Shown here one piece after another: positions 1 through 14,000 of a stretch of 64,000 nucleotides of DNA. The position numbers and the translations under genes were made by a program. A model generated the notes under the pieces. The model saw nothing but the letters and a program-made list of their open reading frames with translations. It ran no database searches and had not been told where the DNA came from. Origin of the DNA: Lichenostomus cassidix (lineage: Eukaryota; Chordata; Aves; Passeriformes; Meliphagidae); the NCBI GenBank assembly GCA_008360975.2, contig CM039187.1:19807495-19871494 (forward strand), written 5' to 3'. Each line of letters begins with the position of its first letter. Position 1 is the first letter of the stretch.

Positions 1-1877
1 CATAAACCCCAAAGAACCTGCATGAAAAGCTAGTACTGGAGAGAGAAATGAGAGTTGTTAGAGCAGTGAGTTAATCACGCAGCATATTCAGTTTCAAAAT
101 CAAGACAACTGAGGCTTGTAATCAAGCGCAGAACACTAAAGTTAGCTTTCTTTGCATGAATTTAGCAGTTTACTTGAGGGGAAAATGAGTCACAAGTGTT
201 CTGGTGCTCTGCATTCAAGCAAGCCTTCCAGGCAGTCAAGCAGTCAATGTTAACCTATTGTATCTCTGACTGGGATGGGGAAAGACTTCAAATGAATAAA
301 CAGACTTGCCCATGTCTCAAGTAAATGTATCTGAACTCCTCAAACATTTCACTGAATTCTTTTTTGATTCAGCATTAGTCTAGTTTACTTTCTTTGTAAC
401 AAAGAAAAACTAAACAATCTTTGCTTCTATCAACCAACAGAAGAGATCAAAAACAGAGGTAATGTATTGGAGAAGATGCTATTTTCTTTCATGCAGGAGA
501 AGCAGAGAATACAACATGCTCAGCAATAGAGGTTTACTTTTCAATTTTTAAATCATTAGCATTTATGTTACAAAAGCAAACACTACACTAATAAAAAAGA
601 TATAATCTACTCTGGTATATCAGAATTTTTCTCCTGGTTACCAGCAGGCCATAGTAGGACTGTAAAGCATAACTGATGGTCAGCAAAAATTACACAAATA
701 TTCCCAATGAGACATTTTCACGGAGATCATATTATTCAGCAGCTATTGGCACAGTGCCATTCTGGCTGCTGAGCAATTGGCATGGTTGTAGGCTGCAGAG
801 CACCCTCAGGATTGTGTCCAGAATGGGCACTGCTGTGGGCTGCCCCTCTCCTTCCTCTCCTTGAACAGCAAACCAGCAACCTCAACTCTTTTCTACATCA
901 GGTTGGAGGAAGCAGTATTGGGATGCCAGGAGGCCTGGCAACACAGGATGTCACAGTAGGATTGCCCTGATCATGCATACATTTGCTGGAGCAGAGCCCA
1001 TGTGTTCACTACACCGTTCCTGGCTCTGCTTACCCTCCACTGACCCCCAGTTAAGTGTTCCAGCATGTTTCAGGGTTCGCTCTTGACTGGGTCAGTGTGC
1101 CTTATCCCACCTTTCTCTTGAATCCCCTTACTGGCTGATGGAGATTTAGGGCTAAAACAAAGGTATCGCATGTGAATCCTGTCATGTTCCTTCTGCTACA
1201 GCTGCATCCTTCCAATTAAACCTCTTCTGCTGCCATCTCCTGACAGAAAGATGAGGAGTCATGGAAAAGACAATCAAACTTAGTACTTGGCTTTTAATTT
1301 ATTTTTTTTTTATTCTTTTTCCCTAGAAAAGATATGCAACCTAAACCCAGCTCACATTTTCAATTAGATCCAGCCAGAGTATGTGATCCCATGCCTGTGC
1401 TGCGGGTACACAGCCAGGCAGGAACAAGCAGAATTGCTTAGGGCTGTGAAGGTACTAAAATCAATCAGAAATAGAACAATGGTTTATATAAACAACCTCT
1501 GCTATGGGTGGAGCTAAGATGCCCGAAAGGTGCAAACAGCCCTGCTCATTTCAAGATGCCGCTTTAAAGGCTTACAGCTAAATCTACCCATCAATACAGT
1601 GTATATCACTGTAAAAATAGAAAGATGCAGATATATTAAGAATACCTCTACATTACTTTTTTTTCTCATTTAACAAGAAATTTGGTCAAAATACCAAGCA
1701 GTTTTTTCATTTTCTCCAGGTTTGAAATGGATGGTATTTTACTACCTGAAGGTACAAAATTGTAATGGGGGTGGATGCGGTGAGACACACAAAGAATTAA
1801 AACAGGAAAGGACATTCAAAGGTTCAGAAAAGTTCAGCACTACCACCTTGCAAAATATACTGCATTCAAAAGGTTAC
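1..1877 (-). other. USP54 intron 15 (partial)
   Basis: This is the intron 3' of coding exon 15, running off the left edge. It holds no exon, RNA gene or repeat that I can recognise. The stretch around 740-1,100 is somewhat richer in G+C but has no supported coding frame. Confidence 0.7.
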
Positions 1878-2051
1878 CCTGATTCTGCAGTTCATCTAGA
1901 TCCATGAACCTGCTGGGACGGGGATTAAAGCCCATTGCTGCCTCCATTTCCTTTTCTCTCTTTCTGCGTAGTTCTTGCTCATGGGCTCTCCTTGCCACCT
2001 CTTCTTGCAATTCATCCAGCTCACTCTTTAAAGGAACAAAGATGTCTCCAC
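1878..2051 (-). CDS. USP54: USP54 coding exon 15 (charged helical segment)
   Basis: This 174-nt exon (phase 1/1) codes residues 735-792 plus one base of codon 793. The segment from [15 protein letters not shown] through the Lys/Arg/Glu-rich stretch to DLDELQNQ is highly charged and probably a long helix or coiled coil. It is among the most conserved non-catalytic parts of USP54. The acceptor is TTTTGAAG|GTGGAG and the donor AATCAGG|GTAACC. The next exon is not present before position 1. Confidence 0.94.
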
Positions 2052-5000
2052 CTTCAAAACAAACCAACCAACCAAACTTTTTTGATAGCTACATCTCTTA
2101 AAGTATCCCTTAAACAATAAAAAAGTATTAATGGAGAATAAAATTAACATTAGAAAATAACAGTCTGACAAAGCAAAGACCATAGAATTGCAGAACATAA
2201 ATCTTCCTTTGTTAAATTTTACTTATAAAACCCCACCCAATACAGTAGTGCTTCAAGCTCCCCCGCAGCACAACCCATCCCTGGATTCACTGACCCAGGA
2301 AAACAACATATGGAACAGAGAGAATCATTGGAAAAAATAACCCTAAGCTGATGATCAAATCTTGAAGCTTCTTACTGTGTTTATAAGTTGTAAATAATGC
2401 TATGTCAAATTAGCCAGATCACTAGCTTTCAAAAGTTAAATGGATTCCAAGTAAGATGTTTTTCATCCAACTGCATAAAGTGGATGAAAATGGGAGGAAC
2501 ATAAAGCATTTCAATATCCTACACAACAGAAATCCATCAATTGTCATTCTCAGTTCAACTATTATCAGTATTCAGAAAGTATCTCCCCTCCTGCCTTTCC
2601 CTTCCCCAGACTCTCCGGAATAAAGGATTTCTTAGAACGATACATAAGCAGAAAAGCTTAGCCTTAGCCCAAACATCTCGTAAAAAAACATTCACAGTTC
2701 TGACAGCTTTGAATTTTGTCTTGAATTACAGGCTTGTTTTCAGGACTCTATTAAGTTATAGTTACGCTTGGGAGGGTATTTTTGACTGATGGCAGAATAC
2801 TGAATTATAAGAAAGAATTGGAAAAATAGCTTTATTTTATCAGGTAAGTCAATACACAAAAGAGATGCCAGAACAGCATGATCAAAGGAATATTCCAACA
2901 AAGTTTTTGCAATCCCCTTTGGTAAATCTTATAATCATTTCTTGTAAAACTGTTATGTTCCTCAAAATTTCCCTTTCCTTGTAATTTCCCCGTGAACATA
3001 AATATCCAGAAAGTAAAGAACAACTCCAATACAATCTACCCTGTGTAACCACCCCACAAAGTGTATCTTACCATTTCCAATGGTGTGGGGGCTGTTTGTC
3101 CAGCTCCCAATTGATGAAGCAGACTCCACTTCTAAGATGCTGCTACTGTGAGACTTCGGGATGTTACGCCAAGCGGGAACAATGCCACTTGCTCGCTTCA
3201 GATGAACATCCCTCCAAGAAGAGAGTAATTATATTTTATCATTTGCTAATCTCTCCAGGAGAAATTGTATCTACCTTTTTTGTATCCACACAAACATATA
3301 CTTGCATTTCAATTTCATTTTAAAAGAAGTTTACCATAAGAAAATCGTAGGAGAAACAGGAAAAAAGGAAATTAACAAGGAGGACAGTAATTCTATTCTC
3401 CTCCATAAGATTATGCAATTCATATTAAAACTATGGTCCAGGAGTTGTTCATAACAGATTCTTACAGCTGAAAATCGAAAATTCTGGCCATGAAGAGCGC
3501 CAGTTTGTGGTTACCTGAAGCTTCCCAAATCATGGAAAGAAACACATTGTGCTATTTTTTTTACATACAAATATTGCAAGTATGTCTGAAAACAAAGACT
3601 TCTATACAAGACTATTGATTTCTCATTTTTGTATAAGGTATCTATGAATCAGTGGTTTAATTGAAACAAAAAGGACTATGAGCTACTCAAAGTACAAGCT
3701 TTTAAAGCACAGACTAAGGGTACAACTATTTCAGATGCATCACTTCAGATAACATTTCTCGTTCAACTGAGCCCCACTTTTTTTCTCTTCTCACTAGCAG
3801 TAAATTATCAATACACTGAAAAGAACAGGCGCCCATTTCCCTACTATTTTTCCCCAGCCCCAATTAAGCTGTATTTCAAACTACTGTTTTGTCACTGTTT
3901 TGTTACCATTATGTCACTACAAAAGAGAAATCAAGAGTTCCATCATCCCAACCATGAAGTTTGTTGCAATTACCTGTGAGTGCTTGAGCTTTCAGACAAG
4001 GGCATGTCCAGACTAACTGGGCTGTTGCTATTGCGCTCACTGCTTTCGTAGCCAGACTCCATTCTCTGGATTAGATGAGGATGTTGATCCACCATATGGT
4101 GCTGGGTGCTCCGGCCCAGCACACCACGCTTGTATCTGACATTTGACTGGCTTGACCTTGTTTCATGAACAGTGTGTTCCTTCACCTCATTCTCAGGAAG
4201 TTCTTTACCTGTCAAGATAAAACAATATAGCTTGGTAGAAGACCTAAGCTTCAATACCAGCAAAACATTCATAGATGTTAGATTCTCAACTATGGTTAAA
4301 CCAGAAGCACCATGCTTAATTTAGTGTAAAACTTGCAATATTAAACAAGAAAAACCCAATACTTTTACAGCTTTTCTAGCAACACTAAGCAAGAATCTGT
4401 TCAACAAACTTATCTTCTAATCTTTCTCCTTTTGTATAACTTACCATATTCCCCCTGAGGGAACAATTAAGTCTGGAATGAAAATCCTTTCTTCCCCATA
4501 ATAACTTGTATTTGTAGAAGATAATTTTACAGTATACCCAATTTTATTTCTAGTACTCTGTCATATCTATTTCAGATGCTCTCATTTTTTACATTCCTTA
4601 TTTTGCCATTTATGATTTGTTCTAGCTTATATAGAGGACAGGAAAACTCAGGGATTTCTAATTATTCCTTACACATTTCACTGTCTTTCCATTTAATTCT
4701 TGTTTGACTCCCTTCCTTCCCTGGAGCTGTGTTTTCTTCCCCTTCACCTTCCCTATACATATTCCTTTATGCTTCCCCATTCTTTTCAACTGTCAAAACC
4801 AGCAAAGCTGAGGACAAGGTCTCCATGTACATGCTGCATAGCTTCTGTGTTGTAAAATATCTCCAGATAAATCATCACTGGCTTCCAGGCTCTTATCCTC
4901 ACAATAAGAACTCTGCACTAATACACAAAGTACTTTCTGCACCATACTCTGAGCCATCAAGTAAAAATACCATGATGAGCCCGAGGAAAAACCAGAGCAA

Positions 5001-8000
5001 TACAAAAGGTCTCCAAAGGATGTACTTCAGACACTTAGTAGTACAGCCTGTGTCCATTTAAGCAGGCTGGATGGTAACGTTTCCTTTATTACTTCCTTAG
5101 ACAGGAAACGTAGCACACAGAAATCAGAGTTATCATACATGCAATATGAATATCCACACAAGAATTAGTCTTCACAGACATGACTCACCACTGACCTAAA
5201 TTCCACCTTCAAGATTTCACTTCCCACACGTTCTGAAATAAACCTGCTCAAACTCTTACCTGCTTCTTCGGAGAAAGGGCTAAGCTGAGTGTAGCCACAA
5301 TGTTTCCTCTTGTCTTTACTGAAGATGCTGTCTATATTCAGAGACTCTCTTTTGGGTCTCCATGTTGGCCTGTACCTGTTAGACGAACTGGATTTAGACT
5401 CACTGCTGGTACTCTCCACTTCCCAGTCTCGAGTGTGTGCAGACAGGCTCTTTGAGGGTCGTGTTTCTGCCTGATCCACACTAATTCCTCCACGAGGGGA
5501 CGTCTGGACGGTTTGAGAAATCTGCTGTGGTCTGCTGTGGATCATATTGCTCACTGTCTCTTTAAATTCCCTCAGCCTGCTGGTGCTGCTGGATGGTTTG
5601 GGGGCAGTTCTGGGGGCTTGTTTCTCCTTCAAGGTTTCTCCTGCAGTTTGTAGAGACAACAAAAAGCCACAAAAATAACTTCAGTTAAACAGCAGCCCTA
5701 CTTGCAGCGTCTTCATGCAGACTTTGAAAAGTGCAATCCAAAACAAGAAAATGATAATTAAAAAACCCCAACAGTCCCCAAACAGACAAACCAAACCAAA
5801 CCAAAACACCATAAAGCAAAGAGAGGACTAAAAAAAGACAAAGATGGAAGAAACAATGAGGGAAATGTATATACACACTGAGAACATTAAAAACATTCAG
5901 AAAGATACTGGAATATAAAATAAGTAACATCTCTTGCCTTCACTATGGTATCCTGATGACTGAGCCTCATCTCCTTTCCGCCGAGACCGGCTAGAACTCC
6001 TCTTGCGGTCTGCCAGCGAGCCCTTCTTTGAAACATGCCTCTGATTGCACTCACTGTCAGTCAGGTGGCCTGGAAGAAGGAAGAACACAGCAGAGATGAC
6101 AAGAGCCTTCAGATCAAGTGTTCACTGTGCTAAGAGCAGCAGGACTCTCGTGCTCCTTAGGAGCTGCAGACACTCCAACACTAACTGCTAAGTTTGGGTA
6201 AGTTTTTGTATCTGTAAATTTTTGGTTTTGTCTTGGAGAGGATGTTCCATTTTTAAGGTCATAAAAGAGCAATACAGCCTCTCCAAGGACTCTGGTTAAT
6301 GACAGCTTATCCACAGGCCAAGGAAAAGGCTGACTCTCCTTTGTCTTCTAATAGTCTAAGGACACCACTTTCTTGCTGTCAGTTTTAATGACCATGAACA
6401 TGAAACTCCTGAGGACAGCTTGCTAGACATGATTCTGTTCAATAAAGACTCAAAGACATGAACAAGTTACCATCTAATAATAAATTACTGCACGTCATCA
6501 GCTGCTCTGCACTATCTATCTACACTATCTTTGCCTGTAGCAAACACTAAGTAATCTGAGTTAGCCTAGTCTACAGTGAAGAAGCCTCACTTGGCTCTCA
6601 AGGGCCAAGCCAGCTAATTCACATCTGCCACAAGCTAAGAGCACAAGCACAAACCATGAACATGAATCAGCTGACACACAACATTCCCTTACTACAGCTT
6701 ATGTGTCTGAGTGCCAGTATTTTCTCTTGAGCACAATTTACTCCCAATTTCCTCATATCAAACGTGAATTAAGACTATTTGACATCACAGGTTTTCTGTA
6801 TTGCCTTTGCTTAATTTTATAGTTCTCACACATTCACAGTCCTAAACCTGCAAGCACAAACACACACATGGCTTTACTCACGTGAGTAGTCCCAAGCAGA
6901 GATGCAGGATAAGAAGGGAATTTATGAATAAGCTACAGCGATTTTTTTCTAGCCTTTATATCACAAACTTTTACCTTGCACAGGATGACAGGAAATGAAA
7001 ATCCGTACTAGCAAATAGTAGTCTAACAGCCCTCAGACTACACAGCTGGCCCTCCTGAGCCTTCTCTCTTCTCCAGAAATTAGCAAAAAAATCAACAATA
7101 TTTGAAACAAATTTGATATATAAAATTGTACCTTTAACAGTTAAAAAAACGATTCACTGCAACTACAATTGCTAAAAAGATGTTACAATAAATGAATGGG
7201 AATGAATCCAAACAATAAAAAGCAAGCTACACAAGGCTTGCTTTTCTTTTCATTTGCAAAGCAAAGAGTGATTTTGTGGCCAAATTCGTTAGAAACAAGC
7301 AGACTATACAAAAGAAAAGAAATTAAGGATGCAAAAGAGGAATGTTGGCAAAGAAGATAGAAGATGTATAGCATTTTGGTGACTGAATGTGAGGCTGTGC
7401 TTTGGAGGATTTTTTTTTTTATACCTTTATACAGCATGGACTGCAAAGTATCTCTTAGGAACTCCAAGAACAGCATTATCTTATACCTTATAGCGGCTCC
7501 CCTCAAGACAGAAGAGATTTGTGCTTCACTTCAGCATGCACAACTTCTCTAGTTAAACATTCCAACCTCATAGAGATTGCCTGGTTAGCATCCTTCAACT
7601 ACTATAAGAGAAACTATTTGACAATATTTACTGCTACTAGCACTTTCTTCGGGTTTGCATACAGCCCAGCTTAGCCTTTTAGAATGAGGGCTGCTAGCTT
7701 TGTACTAGTATTTTCTCCTCCTTTCAAAGATTGCAAATGTTGTCCCATTGTCATCAGACATTTTATAGCCACAGAGGAGATGTCAAGAATCAGAGGTCTG
7801 CAGGACACAGGCTTTGTCATGTTTACTTGGATAGTCTGAAACAAAGACTAAATCCAACATAATGCATGAATACAGGAACTAAAACCCCAAGAATATAAGC
7901 TAACACTTAACACTCACTTTTTGAAATTCACTAAAATAACAAGCCAGGACTTCTGAGTATCTAATGATATGCTTAAAAGGTGTCTCTTGATGAATGTATC

Positions 8001-11000
8001 ACTTAAATACCTCATCCTCCAGACTTGGGATGGCTTCACAAGCAAACAGCAATATTCAAAGGAAAAGTTTGTTTTTGCAGGAGTTGTGTGTGTGTGTCTA
8101 AGAGCATGTCAGAGAAGAAAATGAAAAATCAAATGGGTTGAGACAGAAGACCCCCTACTCCCTCCCCCTGAAATCTCAGTTGCATGAATAGGGCAGCGAG
8201 AATACGCACATTTTTCTCAGCAGCACAGGTTGGTAGGAGCAAAGACAGGGCTTATGCAGCCACTTTTCTGCCCCCATTCTGAAGTACCCAGCAGCCTGAG
8301 GTCATATGACCCAATGGTAGTCCTTCCCCAGAGGACGATGTGGGATAGGGTCCATAATTTTCTGGGCTGGAGTAGTGGGTAAATGGCCATTAAATGAAGA
8401 ATCCTGCTCTTGCCCAGAACGGTTCACTTGACAGTTCAATGTGGATGGCTTCTTTATAGCCCCACGGATCAGCATTTGATGACTGAGCAGTTGTATTAGT
8501 TGGCAGACTGACTTTTTTTGGAAAGGTTGTGGGTAGGTAAAAAAAGAGGGGAAATGCCCAGACAAGTGGCTAGCTAAGGAGACAGACTAACTATAGCTAG
8601 GGCTGAATTAGGGAAGATAAGGACAACTGAATTTAGGTGGAGAGATGGGCTAAGCTGAAGGGAATAACACAGGATAGAATCAATAGGAGAAGAAAGAAAA
8701 AGAAAAGGACAAAGTCACCAAAAATGACAGAACAAAAGGTTACATGCTGAACTTCATGCTTACATGTCTGCAACCATCCCCTTTCCTCTCCTTTTCTGCT
8801 AACTTCTGCATGGCTAGTTTTGCAGGCAGGAACCTAATCCAATAAACTCTGTGCCATTTTGCAGACTATTTAAATAATATGCCACTAGCACTTTCAATTT
8901 CTCTTCTTTGTACTCTGAAGACAAACATACATTTTGTTTCCTCATCACTCAATTTCTGCTCCAACTTTCTTTTCTTTCTCACACCCTAAGACTATGACTG
9001 GTCCCTACAGCGTTAAGTATTTTCTAAAACATTAAAAGGGCTACCTTCACGTGTGGATTATACTTACTGGGACCTCTGATGAGACATAGCAGATCCTATT
9101 TCTGATGCTAGAGAAGTCTGACCTTAACTTATGCACTATTTTTTCAGAAGTGATGTTAGAAGTTACTATATGCAGAAACAGGCTGACTGTGGTCACTGGC
9201 CATGAATAACGGAGGAGATCAACTCTTCAGACTTCCAGTTAACCTCTTTTCAACTAAAGAGTGTTCAGACAGATTCTTCAGCTGCCCGAAGCAACATACA
9301 GATTGTCTTCTCACTGCATATACCAGCTTAACTTGCTTCCATGGCACAGGTAGGACATTATCTTATGTTCCCCACTAGTGCAGTAAATATTACCAACACC
9401 CACTTACACAAAAAAGTCCTTAGTTCCCAAGTATGAGGGATTCTGGTGATGAAAGAGCCTTTCCCAGATAGCTGCAACTCCTGAAATGGAGTAACTGCCT
9501 GGAGACAAGCAAGTAGCACACACAACACTTACCAAACCCTACAACAGGGCTGTGCAGACTCCAACTCTCAGAATTAGGTAACAAAGAGAGCTGGCAGCAT
9601 TGCGGATAACAGAAAAAACAATCTGTAAATGCTTGTCTGGCTAGATGCAAGTCTACAGAGGCCAATAAGACCTTTAAATCATGCTCTTTTTGGTGAATGC
9701 CAACAGTTCACTACAAATCAAAAATTTGGGATATTAAATACTGTTCACTATTCTATTATAGGTTGTGTGTATATATAGAGGTATTTTTCACTGGAATCCA
9801 CTGCAGTCATCTTACCTAATGACAGCGATCACACAGATGTAATGATCACACATTACAATGATCACACAGAGGTAATAAAGATCTGCTACCTGTGTCCCTG
9901 CTGCTTTGTGAAGCTGCATCATTCTCCACGTTGTAGATGACTGTCCCCTGGGAGTCAGAGGAGAAGTGACTGACCACAGACTCATGGTGTGCCTGTTTAT
10001 AAGGATAGCTGTCTGTAGAGGAATCTGTCCTGGTATCACTCGAGATAGAAGGCTCTCTCCCTGGTGAAGAAAGATATGTCAAGGAAGCCATGTTAAATTT
10101 CAATCTTTTTCAGCTATTACAAAAGTCAAGAAAGGCTAAAAAAAAAGAGAACGGGGCAACTATACAGAGGGTCACAGAAAAACAGAATACCAAAGATACC
10201 AACTCAGATTCAAGGACACCAGAGATTATGGGGAAAGTCTGCTCCTTTGGAAGCAGGGAGGGAGTGTCATTCCTTCTGAAAACCTCTTTCTTTCTCTTTG
10301 GTAAATTCAAATTTATCAAATATTTTTAATATGCAAAATTAAACTACATCCTTTGGACTGAAAGTACACATTAGTACCATACTGAAATTATTATTCATTT
10401 TCAATACTGTTGAGTACAACTACAGTATGAAACACACTGCTTCAGGGAAAGTAAAAAAATTACTCAAGTACGAAATATTAATAAGGGCAACAAGATTATC
10501 ACATTAAAATAATTAACAGGTTTCATCTATTATGAATCAAAAGCTTATCTAGTATAAACTTTATACTGAAATACTTTTATCTAAAGCAAAGTAATGTGCT
10601 TCTCAAGAAGCCAGCATTGATCCTCTACTGAAAAGTATGAAGCATCATGGTTCAGTTTAAGTACAGTAATTCCTGAACTCATTAAAAGAGGTGAAAAAGG
10701 CAATCTCCTCCCTCCACTTTCATTACATGAAAGTAAAAAGTCTGGACAGTTTGAAGACTGTTGGTCATTTTACATATGTGAACTATACATTCCATAATAT
10801 ATGGGATATTAGTTTCATACTCATTTCTCAGTGGAGAAATTAAAGAAGAAAAGATATATTAAAGAAGGAAGTCATTCTTATGTATAACTGCAAACATTGA
10901 GCCTGAGGGCACTTCACATTTTTGGTGAGAACAAGTCCTGCAGTAAATATACTATTTAAGGATGGTTTAGAACTTTTGAAGCCAGAAACTTCAGTTATTG

Positions 11001-14000
11001 AAGTCACCAGTTACTGTTCCTCTCTACATCTGCACCACACCAGGTCCTTCACTTTTTTTTCACCCACAGTTTCTTTCTCCAAACTTTTTTGGACAGGATT
11101 GCTACCCAAACAATCATCAGTCTTGGACCAAGAGAGAGGTTCACAGATGAAACACTGAAATCCTCTTCAGAATTCTTGATCACCAACAACAAGCAACCCC
11201 TACCGACAATAATACACTCAAAAGAAGAAAAGCATTTCACACACCACATTTCAGCATGAAGGTACAAGGCACAGAGCCCACTCTGCTTACCCGAGTCTTC
11301 GCTGTCATAGCAAGTCCTGCTATATTGCTGTAAATCCACCTGAGGGGGCAAGTCTTGTGTTGACACTGGAGTTCCTCTTGGATCTGCATAGAGCAGCAGC
11401 AAAGGCTGATAGTGACCCTTAATGCACTTTGTCACAACATCTTTCCATTTTGGACCAATCTGAATTGACAACCAAAAAAAAAAAAAAAAAAACCCAAGAA
11501 AGGTTTTCCGTTATCATTTTCTATAATAAGTTCTCTTTTCCCCCCGTCACAGTTCTTTCAGAGTTTGATTTTCCACTGAGATACTTTAACTCTTTCCATA
11601 GCCAGCATCGACCCAGACTCAGCAAGAATGCTCTTGAATCAACCTAGTTAAAATCAAGGTCTTCACCATTCTATGGCTAAATAGATTACAATTCATGCTA
11701 AAAATACAACCACAAAAATAATCCTTCCCTTTCAAATTTCTTTTCCATAAAAAAACTTTTCATCCTCTGAGATGTTCTAACCTTGCAGCAATCAAAAAGC
11801 AGAAGAATTTGTTAACAAACAAAATGAACAATAAAAGGTATTGGGACAGCAAATTCAATTCAAAGCTAAATACTTCAAGTGTGTGAATATTTCTGCTGTG
11901 ACAAAGCCTCTGTAAGCATTGATTGGCCAGGCAATTAATTCAAATTCCCCATGTACTAATACAGGTTTCACCTGATACACTGAACTTTTATTCCAACAAA
12001 TCTGCTCCATACATGGGTGGTCTACTATAGCACTGCAATATCTATCCTTGGCAAATTTTTTTCTGCAGAGAAGTATGACTGAACAAATTCATTTGTTTTT
12101 TCCCTTTGAGACTGTGTCTGGCATGACTACAGGAGGAAATCTTCCTCTCTCACCTTTGTGATTCCATGACTAGAAGTAAAAAAGTGAGTGGTATGAAATA
12201 ATACCAAACAATCTAATCAGTTATAATGTCGTGCCAAGATCCCAGCACTGGTGTCTTTAATGTCAAGGACCTCACACTTGGTGAAAAGGTTGAAAAAAAC
12301 AACTAACAGAAGATGCGGAAAATCTGTTGTTGGCAGCAAGCACTAGGGAAGACTGGCATGTAGACACTTCAGCAGAGTCCAAAACCAGGCACTAAATAGC
12401 TACACTGCTTGTCAGCAAGGGAAAGAGATATGTGTTAGCTGTATGCACAAGCAAACTGTAGGTTTTCAAACAACAGCACAAAAACATGACTGGAAGCCAA
12501 CAGAACAGAACTATGAATAGGGCTTCTGAGATTTCTGCTATACTATTTTTGAAAATATTTCACTTCACTTAGAAAAAAGGAATAACAAATTTGTGGATCC
12601 TGAGTGGAAAACCCACAAAAAAAATCTCAAAATCTGTAGAAAACAGTATGGATTTACACACAAGCAGCTAACAAATTTCCAACAGATTATTTTCCCAAAC
12701 ATTTTTTTTCTCACCTCTTTGACGTGAGCATCATCAAAGTACATCCACTTGCGGATTTTAGTTTGGAAGAAGAAGGTTGAATAGTGTTTTCCATAGTAAC
12801 AGATCATTCCCACCAAATACAGCTCTGAGTGTTTTGCTCTGTCATCAGTTACTCTGAAGAAGAGCTTCAAGAAGGGAGATAAGAAAAATGAAAGGAGAAA
12901 TTAATAAAGTGCTCAGAATTTTATATACTGTTTTATGTTCAAAGACCTCAAAGTACTACAGAGAAGTGTCAGGTTTCTACTTCAAAAGACAGAGAAAACA
13001 AGGCAATAAATAAGTGATTAAGCAATGTTTAAGCAAACACAGACACACACACCAGAAATGGGTTCTGACCGACTCACCAGATGCTCATAACTTGAGTTGG
13101 ACTTGGATTCTGTATCTACTTCATTTTTTGAAGAATTTGAATTGGTTCTATTATGAAAATTTGTGTTCTGTGTCACGCTTGCTGATTATATCAAATACTG
13201 TTTAAAACATCCACTCACTTTTGCAGAAACAAAGCAGTTTGGACAGTAAACAGCTGGCATTTATTCTGTCTTTAGCAAGGACTATCCAGAATTTAGCAAG
13301 GACCAGTTTATGATGCTAACACATAGAAGATCAGCTGAAGACATCAGTAGGTCAAAAGAATTCAGCACACAGAAAAAAAAAACCCCACCTTTTCTATTTA
13401 ATTGAATTTTATTAATTTAAAATGCACAGGTCTCATTTTGTTACTGCATTACTGCTTTACTACACAAAGACCACACTGTTTCACAAGCACACTTCCGTCA
13501 GCTCACACTGATTCTGGTACACTGCACTGGACAGTGCTTTCATTTTTTTTAACATAAGTGTGTGTATATATATTAACTATTTTATGTAGTATCTCAATGC
13601 TACAATAAGACTCAGCCACAGTTTGGTACACCAATAATTCAGCTCTAAAGCATTAGCTAATGTAGAGTAAGTGAATCCTCCAGGGGACAAACCTCTGAAT
13701 CCTGTTTAATTCAGTCTGTCATTCAATCACACAGTGCCAGCCATCACCGCTTAGAGACTGTTCAGTTACAAATAACTCTTTAATGTTATGACCACAGTGT
13801 TATGAACATTTCACCAAATATAGGAGCTAATGGTAAAAAAATAAAAAACAAGTGCAAAGACCACCAAACTACATTTTGTCTTCAAAAGAAATAGAAATAA
13901 ACTTCTGTTCTTCAAAATGAAAGAGCACGTATGTATTTTCACAGACATAGCACAACCCCAATCCAAAATTTCCTTTCACATGAAAATGTTTTTAAAATTT

